DNA from: JAKIYB01 sp964590255
GTDB taxonomy: Bacteria; Armatimonadota; Hebobacteria; CAIYQO01
DNA: 64,000 nucleotides
Reading direction: 5' to 3'
NCBI GenBank assembly: GCA_964590255.1
Contig: CAZPYA010000014.1
Coordinates: 5,044 to 69,043 of the forward strand
Of this stretch, positions 1 through 9,553 are shown one piece after another (the stretch's first letter is position 1; every line of letters starts with the position of its first letter). The position numbers were made by a program, and so were the translations under genes. The notes under the pieces are model-generated. The model saw nothing but the letters and a program-made list of their open reading frames with translations. It was not told where the DNA came from and made no database searches.

Positions 1-1
1 G

Positions 2-847
2 GTGATGGACCGGCTGGGCGAAACGGACTACATTGTCTCAACCTGGGGCATGCCCGTCGTCGATGAGGCGTTCCTGGCGGCGGCGCCGGCGCTGCGCGGC
101 ATCTGCTACGCCGCGGGCACGGTGAAGGGCTTCTGCACGCCGGCGTTGTGGGCGCGCGGCATTGCCGTTTCTTCCGCCGCGCCGGCCAACGCCGTGCCGG
201 TGGCGGAATACACCGTCGGCGTCATCCTGCTGGGACAGAAGCAGTTCTGGCGGTTCATGGGGCAGGGATTCGAGGCGCCGCGCCAGGTGCCGGGCAACTA
301 CCGCCGCACCATCGGCCTCATTGGCGCCAGCCTGGTGGGGCGCGAGACGATTCGCCTGCTGCAGGGGTACGATTTCGATCTGCTGCTCGCTGACCCATTT
401 GTATCGACGGAAGAAGCGGCGGCGCTGGGCGCGACGAAGACCGAGCTGCCCGAGTTGATGGCCGCGTCTGATGTTGTCTCGCTGCACGCGCCCAACCTGC
501 CACACCTGCGGCACATGATCAACGCCGACCTGCTCGGTCGTATGCGCGACGGCGCGCTCTTCATCAACACCGCCCGCGGCGCCCTCGTCGATGAAGCCGC
601 GCTCATCGCCGCACTGCGGACTGGCCGCATCTCCGCCGTCCTCGACGTCACTGACCCCGAGCCCCCCGCGGAGGACAGTCCGCTGCGCACGCTGCCCAAC
701 GTCATCTACACCCCGCATATCGCCGGCTCCATGTGCGAGGAGTGCCACCGCATGGCCGATTTCGCCCTCGACGAACTCGCCCGCCTCCTCACCGGCAAAC
801 CCCTCCGCTACGGCGTCACCGAGGCGATGCTGGCGCGGATGGCGTAA
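2..847 (+). CDS. D-isomer-specific 2-hydroxyacid dehydrogenase, 5'-partial
   Basis: NAD-dependent 2-hydroxyacid dehydrogenase fold. What is seen: a Rossmann dinucleotide-binding stretch GLIGASLVG near residue 102, then the family signature INTARGALVDEAAL near residue 189, and a closing LPNVIYTPHIAGS with the catalytic-type histidine. The substrate-binding N-terminus is short: 281 residues against about 320-340 for the family. The frame is open to the window edge, so roughly 40-50 residues are probably missing upstream and the GTG at position 2 is not a real start. The family reduces 2-keto acids or oxidises hydroxyacids such as glycerate or phosphoglycerate; the exact substrate cannot be read. 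Family assignment is firm, substrate unknown. Confidence 0.88.
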   Translation: MMDRLGETDYIVSTWGMPVVDEAFLAAAPALRGICYAAGTVKGFCTPALWARGIAVSSAAPANAVPVAEYTVGVILLGQKQFWRFMGQGFEAPRQVPGNYRRTIGLIGASLVGRETIRLLQGYDFDLLLADPFVSTEEAAALGATKTELPELMAASDVVSLHAPNLPHLRHMINADLLGRMRDGALFINTARGALVDEAALIAALRTGRISAVLDVTDPEPPAEDSPLRTLPNVIYTPHIAGSMCEECHRMADFALDELARLLTGKPLRYGVTEAMLARMA

Positions 848-972
848 TCTCGTACTCGTGCGCATACTCGGCAACTCTACGAATTACGAGCACAGTGAAC
901 GATGACTCCAACGGGCGAGACTTTGTCAAGCCGCGAACGTGGGGACAACGATAAGCACCACCGGCTCTCTCA

Positions 973-1015
973 CACGAACCCCTGCCCCCTCCCCGAACCG
1001 AGCGAGGGGTTCGTG
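973..1015. repeat. Family A palindromic repeat (single copy)
   Basis: A 10-bp perfect inverted repeat (CACGAACCCC / GGGGTTCGTG) encloses the family A core CCCCGAACCGAGCGAGGGG. The rest of the 848-1123 gap holds only a short stretch rich in TCGTACTCGTGC-like units at 848-890 and no gene. Confidence 0.7.
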
Positions 1016-1123
1016 CGCAGGCACCGGGTGCTAACCCCCTGTCTACATCCCACCCTTGCCGAACCGCCCCCGAACCCGTAGAATGGAGCGAACCGAACTC
1101 GGCGAGTAGAGGGGGACGGGATC

Positions 1124-3055
1124 ATGCGCTTCGTGCTGTTGTTGGCGATGCTGGGCGTGTTGAGTGGAGTTGGCCTGGGGCGGCCGCTGGTGTTGAACGG
1201 TGTGACGATACCGGCATGGGCGCTGCCGGCGGAAAACTGGCAGTTCTACCCCATTGCATGGCAGACTCAGCCATTGGGGCGGGGCGAAGTGGCGGATGCC
1301 GAGGTGGCGGCCACCGTGACGGTGGGGCCGTACCTGACGGTCGATCCCCTCTTCGAGACCGCGCACCACGCCCGCCACATGGCGACGGAGCAGTTGGCGT
1401 TTCAGGGCGGCCTGGTGCTGCGGGCGCAGGGGACGCAGCAGTATCGGCTACAGCTTTCCGCGCGCGACGGCACCATCGCGCTGTGGAAGACGCCGGCGAA
1501 TTTCCTGGCCGCCGCCGATGCCCCACTGGTTGAAGGTCGTCCGGTGCGGCTGGTGGTGCGGATGGCTGGCCCGCGCATCACCGTCTCCGCCGATGGCACG
1601 CCGATCATCGACGTGATTGACCGCGTGGAGCCGATCTTGCGCGGGCGGGTGCTGGCGGGGGCGAATCACGCCCGCATGACCTTCGACACGGTGAAGATAA
1701 CGCGCCTCCCCGCCGCGATGGTTACCCCGGAGCTTCCGGCGCATCGTCCGGCATTCCGGGTGCGCACCTGGTGTCGTGCTCGATGGATTTTCGACGGCGC
1801 CGAGCCGGTGGCCCGCATCGGCGAGGGGAAAGACGGCAAGCCGTGGGCGGGATATCCCACCTCGCTCTATTCAGCCAAACTGCGGCCGGGCACGCGCGAG
1901 GCGGATTGTATCCCTCTCTGCTACCGGGTGCTGGGCGATTGGCCGGAAGCGCCGGTGGCGGTGATCACCGACACCCCCGACCGGGTGGTGCTGGAAGCGC
2001 GCACCTCCGACCGCGCGCCAGGCCGCGCCCCCACCGGCATGACCGTCCTTCGCATGAGGCTCACCTACGACGCGGGGCGGGACACCTATGTCTACGATGT
2101 GGACAGCACGGTGACCTACCTGACGGCGCGCAAGCCGATTGTGGAGGTGCTGGACCCGTGGGCGTATGGCTCGGTAGGGCCGGCGTATCCGCAGGCGCCA
2201 CAATGGGACCAGCGCTACACCTATCTGCTGTGGCGCGGCGAAGACGGCCGCTTCTACCGCCAGCCGCTAAACCATTACGCTATTTTCGGCGGTCTGCTCT
2301 CCGCGACGCAGCCGGAAATCGTCTACACCGGCGAACCGGACGTCAACCCGCGATATGAGCTGTATGGCGACTCGTTGAAAACCCGCTACTCCACCGGGCT
2401 GTGCACTGTCATGTTCGACCAGCACGTGCAGCCCATGCGCAAAGAGACCGTGCCGGCGGGCACGACGGAGCGTTTCCAGTGGCGGGAGAGCAGCATCGGC
2501 GGCGCGGAAGCTGCGCGGCTGCTGGCGGAGTCCGCCTGGTCGGTGAGCGACGCGGTGCGGGGGCGAATCTGCGCCCGCTATTTCCCCACCGGCACCACCT
2601 TCGACACGGCGCAAACGATCCGGCTCGACATGCCGACCAGCATGCAGCTCTTCGCGCCCCCGGATTACTACACCATCGATCCGACCGTCGGCTATGCCGC
2701 CCCCGGCTCGCTGCGCATGGTCGCCGCCGGGGCTGATCAGGTGGTGGCCGTCCGCGACGGCGCCAGCCCGTTCGGACGCCCCTTCGACGGGCGCGAGATG
2801 GAACTGACCGCCTATGTGCGTACCGAAGATTTGGACGGCGCCTTCACCGTAAGCCTGGAAACCTACCCCAAACCGGAGAAAGTGGTCTCGCCCACCTTCA
2901 CCGGCACCACCGGCTGGCAGCGCGTCACCCTGCGCGTGCGCCCGCAACCTCATCACTATTTCGTCACCATCGCCCTTTCGATGTCCGCCAAGCGCGGCGC
3001 CAAAGGCACGGTGTGGGTTGATGATATCAGCCTGCGGCCGGTGGGCGGAAAGTAG
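1124..3055 (+). CDS. Secreted LamG-like / carbohydrate-binding protein
   Basis: Predicted secreted protein of 643 residues. Residues 1-20 form a signal peptide (MRFVLLLAMLGVLSGVGLG). Residues about 60-200 look like a concanavalin/LamG-type beta-sandwich (pattern RLQLSARDGTIALWK, then ITVSADGTPIIDV), as in 3-keto-disaccharide hydrolase-like and laminin-G domains. The C-terminus ends in a second beta-rich module closing with GTVWVDDISL, the usual end of a CBM4/9/22-like carbohydrate-binding domain. It is homologous over its length to the product of 50378-52519. Function is inferred as polysaccharide binding or cleavage outside the cytoplasm; no catalytic residues were identified. The start is ATG with GAGGGGGACGGGATC upstream. 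Confidence 0.7.
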   Translation: MRFVLLLAMLGVLSGVGLGRPLVLNGVTIPAWALPAENWQFYPIAWQTQPLGRGEVADAEVAATVTVGPYLTVDPLFETAHHARHMATEQLAFQGGLVLRAQGTQQYRLQLSARDGTIALWKTPANFLAAADAPLVEGRPVRLVVRMAGPRITVSADGTPIIDVIDRVEPILRGRVLAGANHARMTFDTVKITRLPAAMVTPELPAHRPAFRVRTWCRARWIFDGAEPVARIGEGKDGKPWAGYPTSLYSAKLRPGTREADCIPLCYRVLGDWPEAPVAVITDTPDRVVLEARTSDRAPGRAPTGMTVLRMRLTYDAGRDTYVYDVDSTVTYLTARKPIVEVLDPWAYGSVGPAYPQAPQWDQRYTYLLWRGEDGRFYRQPLNHYAIFGGLLSATQPEIVYTGEPDVNPRYELYGDSLKTRYSTGLCTVMFDQHVQPMRKETVPAGTTERFQWRESSIGGAEAARLLAESAWSVSDAVRGRICARYFPTGTTFDTAQTIRLDMPTSMQLFAPPDYYTIDPTVGYAAPGSLRMVAAGADQVVAVRDGASPFGRPFDGREMELTAYVRTEDLDGAFTVSLETYPKPEKVVSPTFTGTTGWQRVTLRVRPQPHHYFVTIALSMSAKRGAKGTVWVDDISLRPVGGK

Positions 3056-3085
3056 CGGTAGGGCCGGAGCGGATGGCGCGCGCGT

Positions 3086-3400
3086 GTGCCTTATCGGCCC
3101 CCCTCCTTGGCCCTCATTCGCGCTGCATTTATGCCTAATCGGCCCCCATCCCCCAGCCCCTTCCCCCGCTCCACTGCGCTGCGCAAGGGAAGGGGAGAAC
3201 GGTGCCATGACGCGGCACACTCGACCACAATGTAGACGCTCAATATGCACTAATGTAGCGCGTATGTCCTTGGCCCTCCCCCGTGCCTTCCGCTGCACTG
3301 CACGCCCCGGGGGAGGGAGGTGCTAACCGGTGGGGCCGAATTGCCTGATCTTCCCCTCTCCCCGAGGAGAGGGGAAGAGGCACAGGAAGGGGTGCCGATG
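3086..3400. repeat. Intergenic repeat cluster (family B and related)
   Basis: The 3056-3425 gap contains no supportable gene. A family B copy runs from about 3134 to 3203 (starts CCTAATCGGCCCCCATCC, ends GCTGCGCAAGGGAAGGGG); a truncated copy of its outer end lies at 3086-3115. A further C-rich/G-rich palindromic stretch lies at 3270-3315, and a short hairpin CTCTCCCCGAGGAGAGG sits near 3355-3375. The gap lies between convergent genes, so these may also terminate transcription. Confidence 0.65.
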
Positions 3401-3425
3401 ACAAGCCTGACTCGAACATGCCCCG

Positions 3426-4466
3426 TTACGCCGCCGCGCCTGACTCGCTCTCCTCTTTCACCTTGCCTTTTCCACGCATTTTCATGCGTCCGGCGACGTC
3501 TTTTGCCGTGCGGGCGGTGTTCAGCACCCAGGCGTCACGACGGGTAATCATCAGGTAGGGGGTGAGCGTGCCGCCGAAGGAGCGGAAGAAGGCTTCGATG
3601 GGTTCGAGGGTGGAGCCTTCGAAGTCGTAGGCCGGCACCAATTCAGCGGCCACCTGCATCTCGTGCACCAGCGAGTAGGGGGCGGCGCCGGACTGACGGA
3701 AGCGCGGGTCGCTACCGCCGAAAATGGCGTAGGCACAGCGCGTATCCCATACCATGGCACGGGCGGTGTGCATATTGCCGTCGGCATCGGCTACCGCGGT
3801 GGTGAAGAGTTGATCGCGATCGGCCGCCGCCGCCGCCAACTTCGGCCAGATGTCCAGGATATCCGTTTCGCCTTTCAGCCCCTGCCGCGCCATGGTGCGC
3901 TCGAACATGTCGGTGACCACCGCCGTATCCACATGGTCGCGCACGATGAGGCCGTTCTGCCGCGCCATCTTCAGCTTCTGGCGGACGGATTTTTGGAAGG
4001 CATCCTCGCGCAGCGGAAATTCCGCCAGCCCCTCGATGCGATAGGTATAGCGCGTCATTTGCCCATACCCCTGCCAGAAGAACGGCAGCCAGTTCGTCAT
4101 CGTCGGGTGGCACTGCAGTGTCACGTCCGGCCACGGTTTCAGCGCTTCGGCGAAGGCGCGCAGAATGCTCATCTCGGTATTCAGCCGCGTGGTGTAGGCG
4201 CCGTCGATGTTTCCGAAAATCGGGCCCCAGTACGGAGTGAGCGGCGGCTGGCGCAGGCGGCGCACGCCCAGCGTGGTCGACGGCCAGATCGGCAGCCCCG
4301 CCAGCAGGCGCGTTCCGGTGAAGCACCCCAGCCGGCAGCCCTGCCCCCGGGTGACGATTTCGATCCACCAGCGCTGCGAAAAGATCGTCCCCTGCTCTGA
4401 CTTCTCGACGAGCGCATCCCACAACGCATCCTCGTCCGGCGCCAACACCCGTACTTCAAGCTGCAC
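3426..4466 (-). CDS. FemAB/GNAT-fold acyltransferase-like protein
   Basis: A 346-residue protein of the FemAB-like/BioF2 acyltransferase superfamily (two GNAT domains), which moves acyl or aminoacyl groups onto cell-wall or exopolysaccharide acceptors. Seen: the early EQGTIFSQRWWIEIVTRG block, the helix VRQKLKMARQNGLIVRDH with its basic residues, and a C-terminal GNAT-like half (AYAIFGGSDPRFRQSGAAPY). The start chosen is the GTG at 4466 because AGGAGGT lies 7 nt before it; an upstream ATG at 4556 has no such site and would add 30 low-complexity residues. It is transcribed away from the polysaccharide cassette at 4845-9511, which suggests a related role. The C-terminus is charged and disordered (KMRGKGKVKEESESG). 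Confidence 0.72.
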   Translation of the reverse strand: MQLEVRVLAPDEDALWDALVEKSEQGTIFSQRWWIEIVTRGQGCRLGCFTGTRLLAGLPIWPSTTLGVRRLRQPPLTPYWGPIFGNIDGAYTTRLNTEMSILRAFAEALKPWPDVTLQCHPTMTNWLPFFWQGYGQMTRYTYRIEGLAEFPLREDAFQKSVRQKLKMARQNGLIVRDHVDTAVVTDMFERTMARQGLKGETDILDIWPKLAAAAADRDQLFTTAVADADGNMHTARAMVWDTRCAYAIFGGSDPRFRQSGAAPYSLVHEMQVAAELVPAYDFEGSTLEPIEAFFRSFGGTLTPYLMITRRDAWVLNTARTAKDVAGRMKMRGKGKVKEESESGAAA

Positions 4467-4844
4467 GCTACACCTCCTGCTCCATCCGCTTGCCGGCGAC
4501 TTGTGCGCCCGGCAAGCCGTCTGTCCGTCCTGCCTAAGCGGACATCGAAACGTCATCTCGGGATGCGGTCATTGACCATACCATACGCGAGCGCACACAC
4601 ATGAAGTGCCGTGATCTCTATGCGTTAGCAATGTCCGCATCTGTGATTGTCGCGCAATCCCGGCGTGTTTGGTGTCGCGCCACGCACCATCCGCTGATGA
4701 TGGGGGGGAAATGAACACACGAGGAGCCGGCAATGCCGCTACGCTATACGTGCCGTGCGCCAATCGCCCGGTTGGTAGAGGATGAAACGATAACGCGGTG
4801 GCCGACCACGACACCGTGATGCGATAAACCAGAAGGGAGATCGA
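4467..4844. other. Divergent intergenic region with 9-bp-stem hairpin
   Basis: A 378-base gap between divergent genes. A perfect hairpin lies at 4488-4517 (GCTTGCCGG, 12-nt loop, CCGGCAAGC), in the presumed 5' leader of the FemAB-like gene. No gene is supported; a 24-codon frame at 4711-4785 is discussed under rejected items. Promoters for both directions should be here, but I see no convincing hexamers. Confidence 0.5.
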
Positions 4845-6068
4845 GTGCGATACGCAGACGCGTCGCCCATGCTCATACGCAATACGCCGGCGAAACTCGC
4901 CGTCAGCGAACGCTGGCGCGAAATCGCCGCGGGCGCGCTCATCGTCATGGGGCTCATCTGGCCATTTCTCTTTTCCAGCATTATCGCCATCCCCTGGTGG
5001 GGATTCCTGCCGTGCGCGCTGCTCGCCGGGTTAATGCGCTACCACAAATACCCGCGCGAAAACATGCCCCAGGCGCCGGTGCTCGTCTTCATGCTGCTGG
5101 TCATCGTCTACACTCTTTTCGCCTTCGCGCTGGCGCCGGTGCCGGAATACGGACGCGAAAAATCATGGCATTTCCTGCTGCTGGCCGGCGCGGCTTACCT
5201 CTTCACCTTCCGCCAGGCTCCGCTCAGCGCTGACCTGGCGCGCGGGATGCGCGGGATGCTCGTCGTCACCACGGTGCTGGCGCTGGGCGTGGCCTACATA
5301 AACCGCGACATGTTCCTGCAGACGCAGAAATATGGCATGGCGGAGATGCGGCAGTTGTTATCGGTCACCGGCTTCCCGCTGTCGGTGGCGCTGGCGGTGC
5401 TGTGGGTCATTCCGCGCACGCTGCGCCCGGTATCGCTCTTTCTCGGCAGCGGGCTGCTGCTGCTGGGCGCCGCGCTGGAGATCTTCATCCGCGGGCGCTT
5501 CGCCGCCGTCACGCTGGCGGGGATGGCGGTGCTGCTGGTGCTCGGCCCGCCGTGGAAGCATCTGTTTTCGCGGGTAGTCGTCTCACTGCTGCTGTTCGGG
5601 GTCTTCCTCGGCACTTATTATCTCATCCTGCCGAACTTCGGCGATTCCTACCAGTACCTGGAAGGGATGCTGAAAAACCCGTTTGAGAACCGCGACATCC
5701 TCTTCACCGTGGCGTGGCGCGGCTTCATGGCGCACCCCATGGGCATGGGCATCGGTTCCTTCGCCGAAACCGGCATGCTGGACTATTATCCGCATAACAT
5801 CTTTCTGGAAGTCGGCTACGAACTGGGCCTGCCCGGACTGCTGGGCATCGTCACCATTTACGCGGTGGCCATCCGGCGTGCCTGGCAGTTGTGGCTGTCG
5901 CCACCGCACCGCATCCTCGCCGCGATGATCGTGGTGGTGTTGCTATATATGCTGAAGGCCGGCGATCTTGCCACCTGGGCCTTCCAGTGGGTCTACCTTT
6001 ACATGCTCGTAGTGGCAACCCCCGTCGCGCCGACCTGGCCGCTGCTGCGGGGAGAGGCGGTGTCATGA
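4845..6068 (+). CDS. O-antigen ligase/polymerase-like membrane protein
   Basis: Integral membrane protein of 407 residues with about ten hydrophobic segments and a long periplasmic loop, typical of the O-antigen ligase (WaaL)/Wzy_C family that joins or polymerises lipid-linked glycans at the periplasmic face. The hallmark is seen near residue 313: YYPHNIFLEVGYELGLPGLL, matching the PHN...E...G motif of the family. The GTG start is preceded by AAGGGAGAT; an in-frame ATG lies 24 nt further on. The gene overlaps the next by 4 nt (ATGA) and leads a run of four overlapping genes for surface polysaccharide synthesis. Ligase and polymerase cannot be separated by sequence. Confidence 0.8.
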   Translation: MRYADASPMLIRNTPAKLAVSERWREIAAGALIVMGLIWPFLFSSIIAIPWWGFLPCALLAGLMRYHKYPRENMPQAPVLVFMLLVIVYTLFAFALAPVPEYGREKSWHFLLLAGAAYLFTFRQAPLSADLARGMRGMLVVTTVLALGVAYINRDMFLQTQKYGMAEMRQLLSVTGFPLSVALAVLWVIPRTLRPVSLFLGSGLLLLGAALEIFIRGRFAAVTLAGMAVLLVLGPPWKHLFSRVVVSLLLFGVFLGTYYLILPNFGDSYQYLEGMLKNPFENRDILFTVAWRGFMAHPMGMGIGSFAETGMLDYYPHNIFLEVGYELGLPGLLGIVTIYAVAIRRAWQLWLSPPHRILAAMIVVVLLYMLKAGDLATWAFQWVYLYMLVVATPVAPTWPLLRGEAVS

Positions 6069-7279
6069 GTGGAGCGTATCTGCTGGAATCCTTCAATATC
6101 GCGGCCCGACGGGCCTATGTGGCAGAACAGGTGTCGACCATCGTCGGCCATCCGGTGATGCCTCCGGATACGCTGACCGAGCTGGCGTGGGCGCTGCTCA
6201 CCCGCCGGGAAGAGTATGACGCGCCGCGCGACCGCCACGGCAACGTGCCCACGGAACAGTCCGTGCTGGCGAAGCTCGGACTGTTGGAGCACCCGCCGCT
6301 GGACGCCGACGTGCAGGCGCTGGCCGGCGCGGCGCCCATCGCCTGCTGGCCGAAGCCCTTCCGCTTCGCCGCGTGTCTCACCCACGACATCGATGATGTG
6401 GTGGCGCACCCCTGGCGTGAACGGCTGCGTCGCCTGCGCGAGCCCGGCCTGCGGGCGGCGCCCATCGAGCGGCTACGCTGGGCGCTGGGCGCGTTGCGCT
6501 ACCGCCTCGCGGGCGACCGCGGCGAACGATCACCTTTTGACGCATGGATGGCCGAGGAAGCACGGCACGGATTTCACTCCACCTTCTTCGTGATGCCGGA
6601 GACGTATGTCGAGCCGACGCCATTCGACCACTACCATCGGTATGACGATCCGGTGTGGTCGTTCGGAGCGCGCATGACCTACGCGGAGGCGATCCGCCAG
6701 ACGGACGCCGCGGGGTGGGAGATCGGCCTGCATGGCGGCTATGCCAGCGCGTTGGACGGCGCGATGCTGAGCGCAGAGCGGGCGCGGCTGGAGACGGTGC
6801 TGGGCGCGCCGGTGCGCGCCGGACGCCAGCATTACCTGCGCTTCGATATCGACGCCACCCCCGCGGCGTGGGCGCAAGCCGCGCTGTTGGCCGATTCGAC
6901 GATGGGTTCCACCACGCACATCGGCTACCGTGCCGGGCTGTCCTTCCCTTACTTCTGGCCGGGCGAGGCCGACATTCTCGAAGTGCCACTCGCCCTGCAC
7001 GATATCTGCCTGCCGCGCGCGCCGGGCGACCCGGTGGCGCGGGCACGGGCGCTGCTCGCGCGCGCGGCGGAGATCGGCGGCGTGGTCACGCTGTCCTGGC
7101 ACACGCACTCGGCTGCCCCGGAAGCGTTGACAACCTATCGCGCGCTGCTCGCGGCCATCGTCGAGCTGGGTGGTTGGGGCTGCACGATCGGGGAGTTGAA
7201 TACCTGGTGGCGCGCGCGCCGGACGGCGATGCGCGCACGGATGAACGACACACGAGAGGAGCTCGATAATGCCGCATAA
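6065..7279 (+). CDS. Polysaccharide deacetylase family protein (NodB-like)
   Basis: A 404-residue carbohydrate-esterase-4-like protein. Seen: the metal-site motif CLTHDIDDV at residues 104-112 (D108, D110), HSTFFVMPETY at 171-181, and EIGLHGGYAS at 219-228, whose histidine fits the NodB HxxxH region. Proteins with this arrangement deacetylate or otherwise process surface polysaccharides. The N-terminal 90 residues are a separate domain common in this subgroup. Start: ATG overlapping the preceding stop by 4 nt (ATGA), a sign of translational coupling; the open frame extends upstream inside the preceding gene but that part is a shadow. The last 11 nt overlap the following glycosyltransferase. 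No signal peptide was seen, so the cell location is unclear. Confidence 0.78.
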   Translation: MSGAYLLESFNIAARRAYVAEQVSTIVGHPVMPPDTLTELAWALLTRREEYDAPRDRHGNVPTEQSVLAKLGLLEHPPLDADVQALAGAAPIACWPKPFRFAACLTHDIDDVVAHPWRERLRRLREPGLRAAPIERLRWALGALRYRLAGDRGERSPFDAWMAEEARHGFHSTFFVMPETYVEPTPFDHYHRYDDPVWSFGARMTYAEAIRQTDAAGWEIGLHGGYASALDGAMLSAERARLETVLGAPVRAGRQHYLRFDIDATPAAWAQAALLADSTMGSTTHIGYRAGLSFPYFWPGEADILEVPLALHDICLPRAPGDPVARARALLARAAEIGGVVTLSWHTHSAAPEALTTYRALLAAIVELGGWGCTIGELNTWWRARRTAMRARMNDTREELDNAA

Positions 7280-8465
7280 TGGGAGTTATGAGGTCGTTTT
7301 GGTATCGTCCGGACATACCGCGCTTGATCAGCGCGTGTTCGATAAAGAAGCCGTGTCGCTGGCGCGGGTCTTCCCGCGGGTGCGCGTGGTGGCGCCGCAC
7401 GCCGCCGACGAGGTGCGCAGCGGCGTGCGCATCACCGCGCTGGCGCCGTATAGCTCGCGCTGGGCCCGCTTCCTGCTGCGCCCCCTGCAGGGCTACTGGG
7501 GCGCGCGCGGCCGAGGTCCACGGATTTTAATCCTGCAGGACGCCGAGTTGCTTTTCTGGGCGCCGCTAGTGAAGCTGATCACCGGCTGGCGCATCATCTA
7601 CGACGCCCACGAGGATTTTCCGCAATTGCTGCGCAGCCGCACATGGATTCCCGGGCCGCTGCGCCGTGGCGCCGGCACGCTGGCCGGTGTTTGGGAAAAG
7701 TTCTGCACGCGCTTTTGCGACGGCATCACTGGCGCCACCGGATCGCTCATTGAGTATTTTGCCCATTCGCGGCGGCTGGCGCTCTACAACCTGCCCAGCC
7801 GCGGCTTCATCGACGAAGTGGGCCGCCATGCGCGCCCGGTTGAGGAACGCCGTTTCGACGTGGTACACCTGGGCACGCTGGCCGAGGCAGGCCGGCTGGA
7901 ATTCCTTGTCGCCGTGCTGGACGGCCTGTTCGCGAAGAAACCGGAAGCGAAGGGACTGGTGATCGGCGTGCGTCCCGACCAGGAGAAGCTGCTGCGCGAG
8001 CATTTCCCCGATGAACGGGTGACGGTATTCGGAAAAATCCCCTACGGGCAGGTGGCGGGCTACCTGGGCGACTGCCGCGTGGGACTGAACGTCTTCCCCA
8101 CGCTGCACCCGCACCTGCGCTGCGCGGTACCGGTGAAGATATTCGAATATATGGCCGCCGGCTGCGCGGTGGTCACCAGCCACATGCCCGAGCTGCAGCG
8201 GCTGGTGGGCGAAGACGGCGCGGCGCACATGACAGTCATCTACACCGCCGAGGTGGAGCGCTTCGTGGAGGAGACGGCGCGGCTGCTGGACGAGCCGGAG
8301 ACGATTTTACGCCACCAGGCGGCGCTGACCCACCTGGTGCGCGAGCGATGGAACTGGGACGCCCAGGCGGAAGAGCTGGCGCGGTTCGTCGCCGACATCA
8401 TGCTGGAGAAAGCCCCGCCGTTGCCCGAACCCCCGCCGTCCGCGCGGGACGAGCTGGCGCCGTGA
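7269..8465 (+). CDS. GT4-type glycosyltransferase
   Basis: A 398-residue retaining glycosyltransferase with the GT-B fold. The N-terminal half carries SSGHTALDQRVFDKEAVSL and IIYDAHEDFPQLL, typical of GT4 acceptor domains. The C-terminal half has VKIFEYMAAGCAVVTSHMPE (about residues 288-307), the GT4 nucleotide-sugar-binding block, although the first glutamate of the usual EX7E motif lies in FEYM. It probably adds a hexose to a lipid-linked polysaccharide at the inner face of the membrane. It overlaps both neighbours (11 nt upstream, 4 nt GTGA downstream). A proline-rich tail (PPLPEPPPSARD) follows the fold. Confidence 0.83.
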   Translation: MPHNGSYEVVLVSSGHTALDQRVFDKEAVSLARVFPRVRVVAPHAADEVRSGVRITALAPYSSRWARFLLRPLQGYWGARGRGPRILILQDAELLFWAPLVKLITGWRIIYDAHEDFPQLLRSRTWIPGPLRRGAGTLAGVWEKFCTRFCDGITGATGSLIEYFAHSRRLALYNLPSRGFIDEVGRHARPVEERRFDVVHLGTLAEAGRLEFLVAVLDGLFAKKPEAKGLVIGVRPDQEKLLREHFPDERVTVFGKIPYGQVAGYLGDCRVGLNVFPTLHPHLRCAVPVKIFEYMAAGCAVVTSHMPELQRLVGEDGAAHMTVIYTAEVERFVEETARLLDEPETILRHQAALTHLVRERWNWDAQAEELARFVADIMLEKAPPLPEPPPSARDELAP

Positions 8466-9511
8466 CGCGGGCGCCATTCATCAGCGTGATCGTGCCGGTG
8501 CGCAACGAGGCGCGTTACATCGAGGGCTGCCTGCGCTCGTTGCTGCAAAGCGGCTACCCCCCGTCGCGCTGGGAGCTGATCCTGGTGGACGGCATGAGCG
8601 ACGACGGCACCCGCGAAGTCATTACGCGGGTGGCTGCCGCGTCAGCGGTGCCCATTCGCGTGCTGGACAACCCGCGCACCACCATTCCCCACGCGCTGAA
8701 TATCGGCATCCGCCACGCTCGTGGCGAGGTTATCATCCGCGCCGACGCGCATGCCGCCTATCCGCCTGGCTATATCGCCCGGTGCGCGCGTGTGCTGCGC
8801 GAACACGCGGCGGACAACGTCGGCGGGCCGGTGACCACCGCGCCCGGCGCCGACACCCCCATGGCGCGGGCCATCGCGCGGCTGCTCTCGCATCCGCTGG
8901 GGGTGGGCAATTCCGCCTTTCGCACCGCCAAACACGCGCAGGACGCGGATACCGTGCCCTTCGGCTGTTACCCGGCGGACGTCTTCCGGCGCATCGGATT
9001 GTACGATGAGCGGCTGCAGCGCAACGAAGACTACGAGTTCAATGCGCGCCTGCGCCGCGCCGGCGGGCGCATCGTGCTCGATCCACGGCTGGAAAGCACC
9101 TACTACAGCCGCGCCACCCTCGGCGGCCTGCTGCGCCAGGCATGGGTAAACGGCTTCTGGAACGCCATCTCCCACGCGCTGCATCCCGCCTGCGCCAGCC
9201 CGCGCCATGTGCTGCCGCTCCTCTTCACGCTGGGCGCCGTCGCGCTGCCGTGCGTGCCGCTGCCGTGGAGCTGGCCGCTGCGCCTGGGATACGCGCTCTA
9301 CGCGCTGCTCGTCCTTCTCGTCGCCGCCCGCGCCGCCCGCCTCTTCCTGCCCCTGCTCATCGCCTTCCCGCTCTTCCACCTTACCTATGGCGCCGGCATT
9401 GCCTGGGGGTGGTTGCGCCTGCTCGTGGGCCGGCGCCCCTGGCGCGCCGAAGATACGCTCCCACATCTCGATCTCGCCGATGCCCCGGCGGAAGACCGCG
9501 CGGTGGCATAG
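8462..9511 (+). CDS. GT2 family glycosyltransferase with C-terminal membrane segments
   Basis: A 349-residue family 2 glycosyltransferase (GT-A fold). Seen: ISVIVPVRNEARYIEGCLRS near the N-terminus, the nucleotide-sugar-binding LILVDGMSDDGT near residue 40, the metal-binding IRADAHAAY near residue 92, and QRNEDYEFNARLRRAGG near residue 185, matching the ED motif. Three hydrophobic helices follow after residue 240, anchoring it in the inner membrane. This arrangement is common in exopolysaccharide synthesis (ExoA/succinoglycan-like). The GTG start overlaps the previous stop (GTGA). It ends the four-gene cassette; the following genes run in the opposite direction after a 42-nt gap. Confidence 0.85.
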   Translation: MTRAPFISVIVPVRNEARYIEGCLRSLLQSGYPPSRWELILVDGMSDDGTREVITRVAAASAVPIRVLDNPRTTIPHALNIGIRHARGEVIIRADAHAAYPPGYIARCARVLREHAADNVGGPVTTAPGADTPMARAIARLLSHPLGVGNSAFRTAKHAQDADTVPFGCYPADVFRRIGLYDERLQRNEDYEFNARLRRAGGRIVLDPRLESTYYSRATLGGLLRQAWVNGFWNAISHALHPACASPRHVLPLLFTLGAVALPCVPLPWSWPLRLGYALYALLVLLVAARAARLFLPLLIAFPLFHLTYGAGIAWGWLRLLVGRRPWRAEDTLPHLDLADAPAEDRAVA

Positions 9512-9553
9512 GGTCTCCTATGCGGACGATAGTCGTAACGGAGGATGCTTCGA

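Noticed and set aside
4711..4785. A 24-codon frame as a leader peptide
   Set aside because: It has a G-rich run upstream but no conserved or regulatory feature, such as codon runs or an attenuator, supports it.
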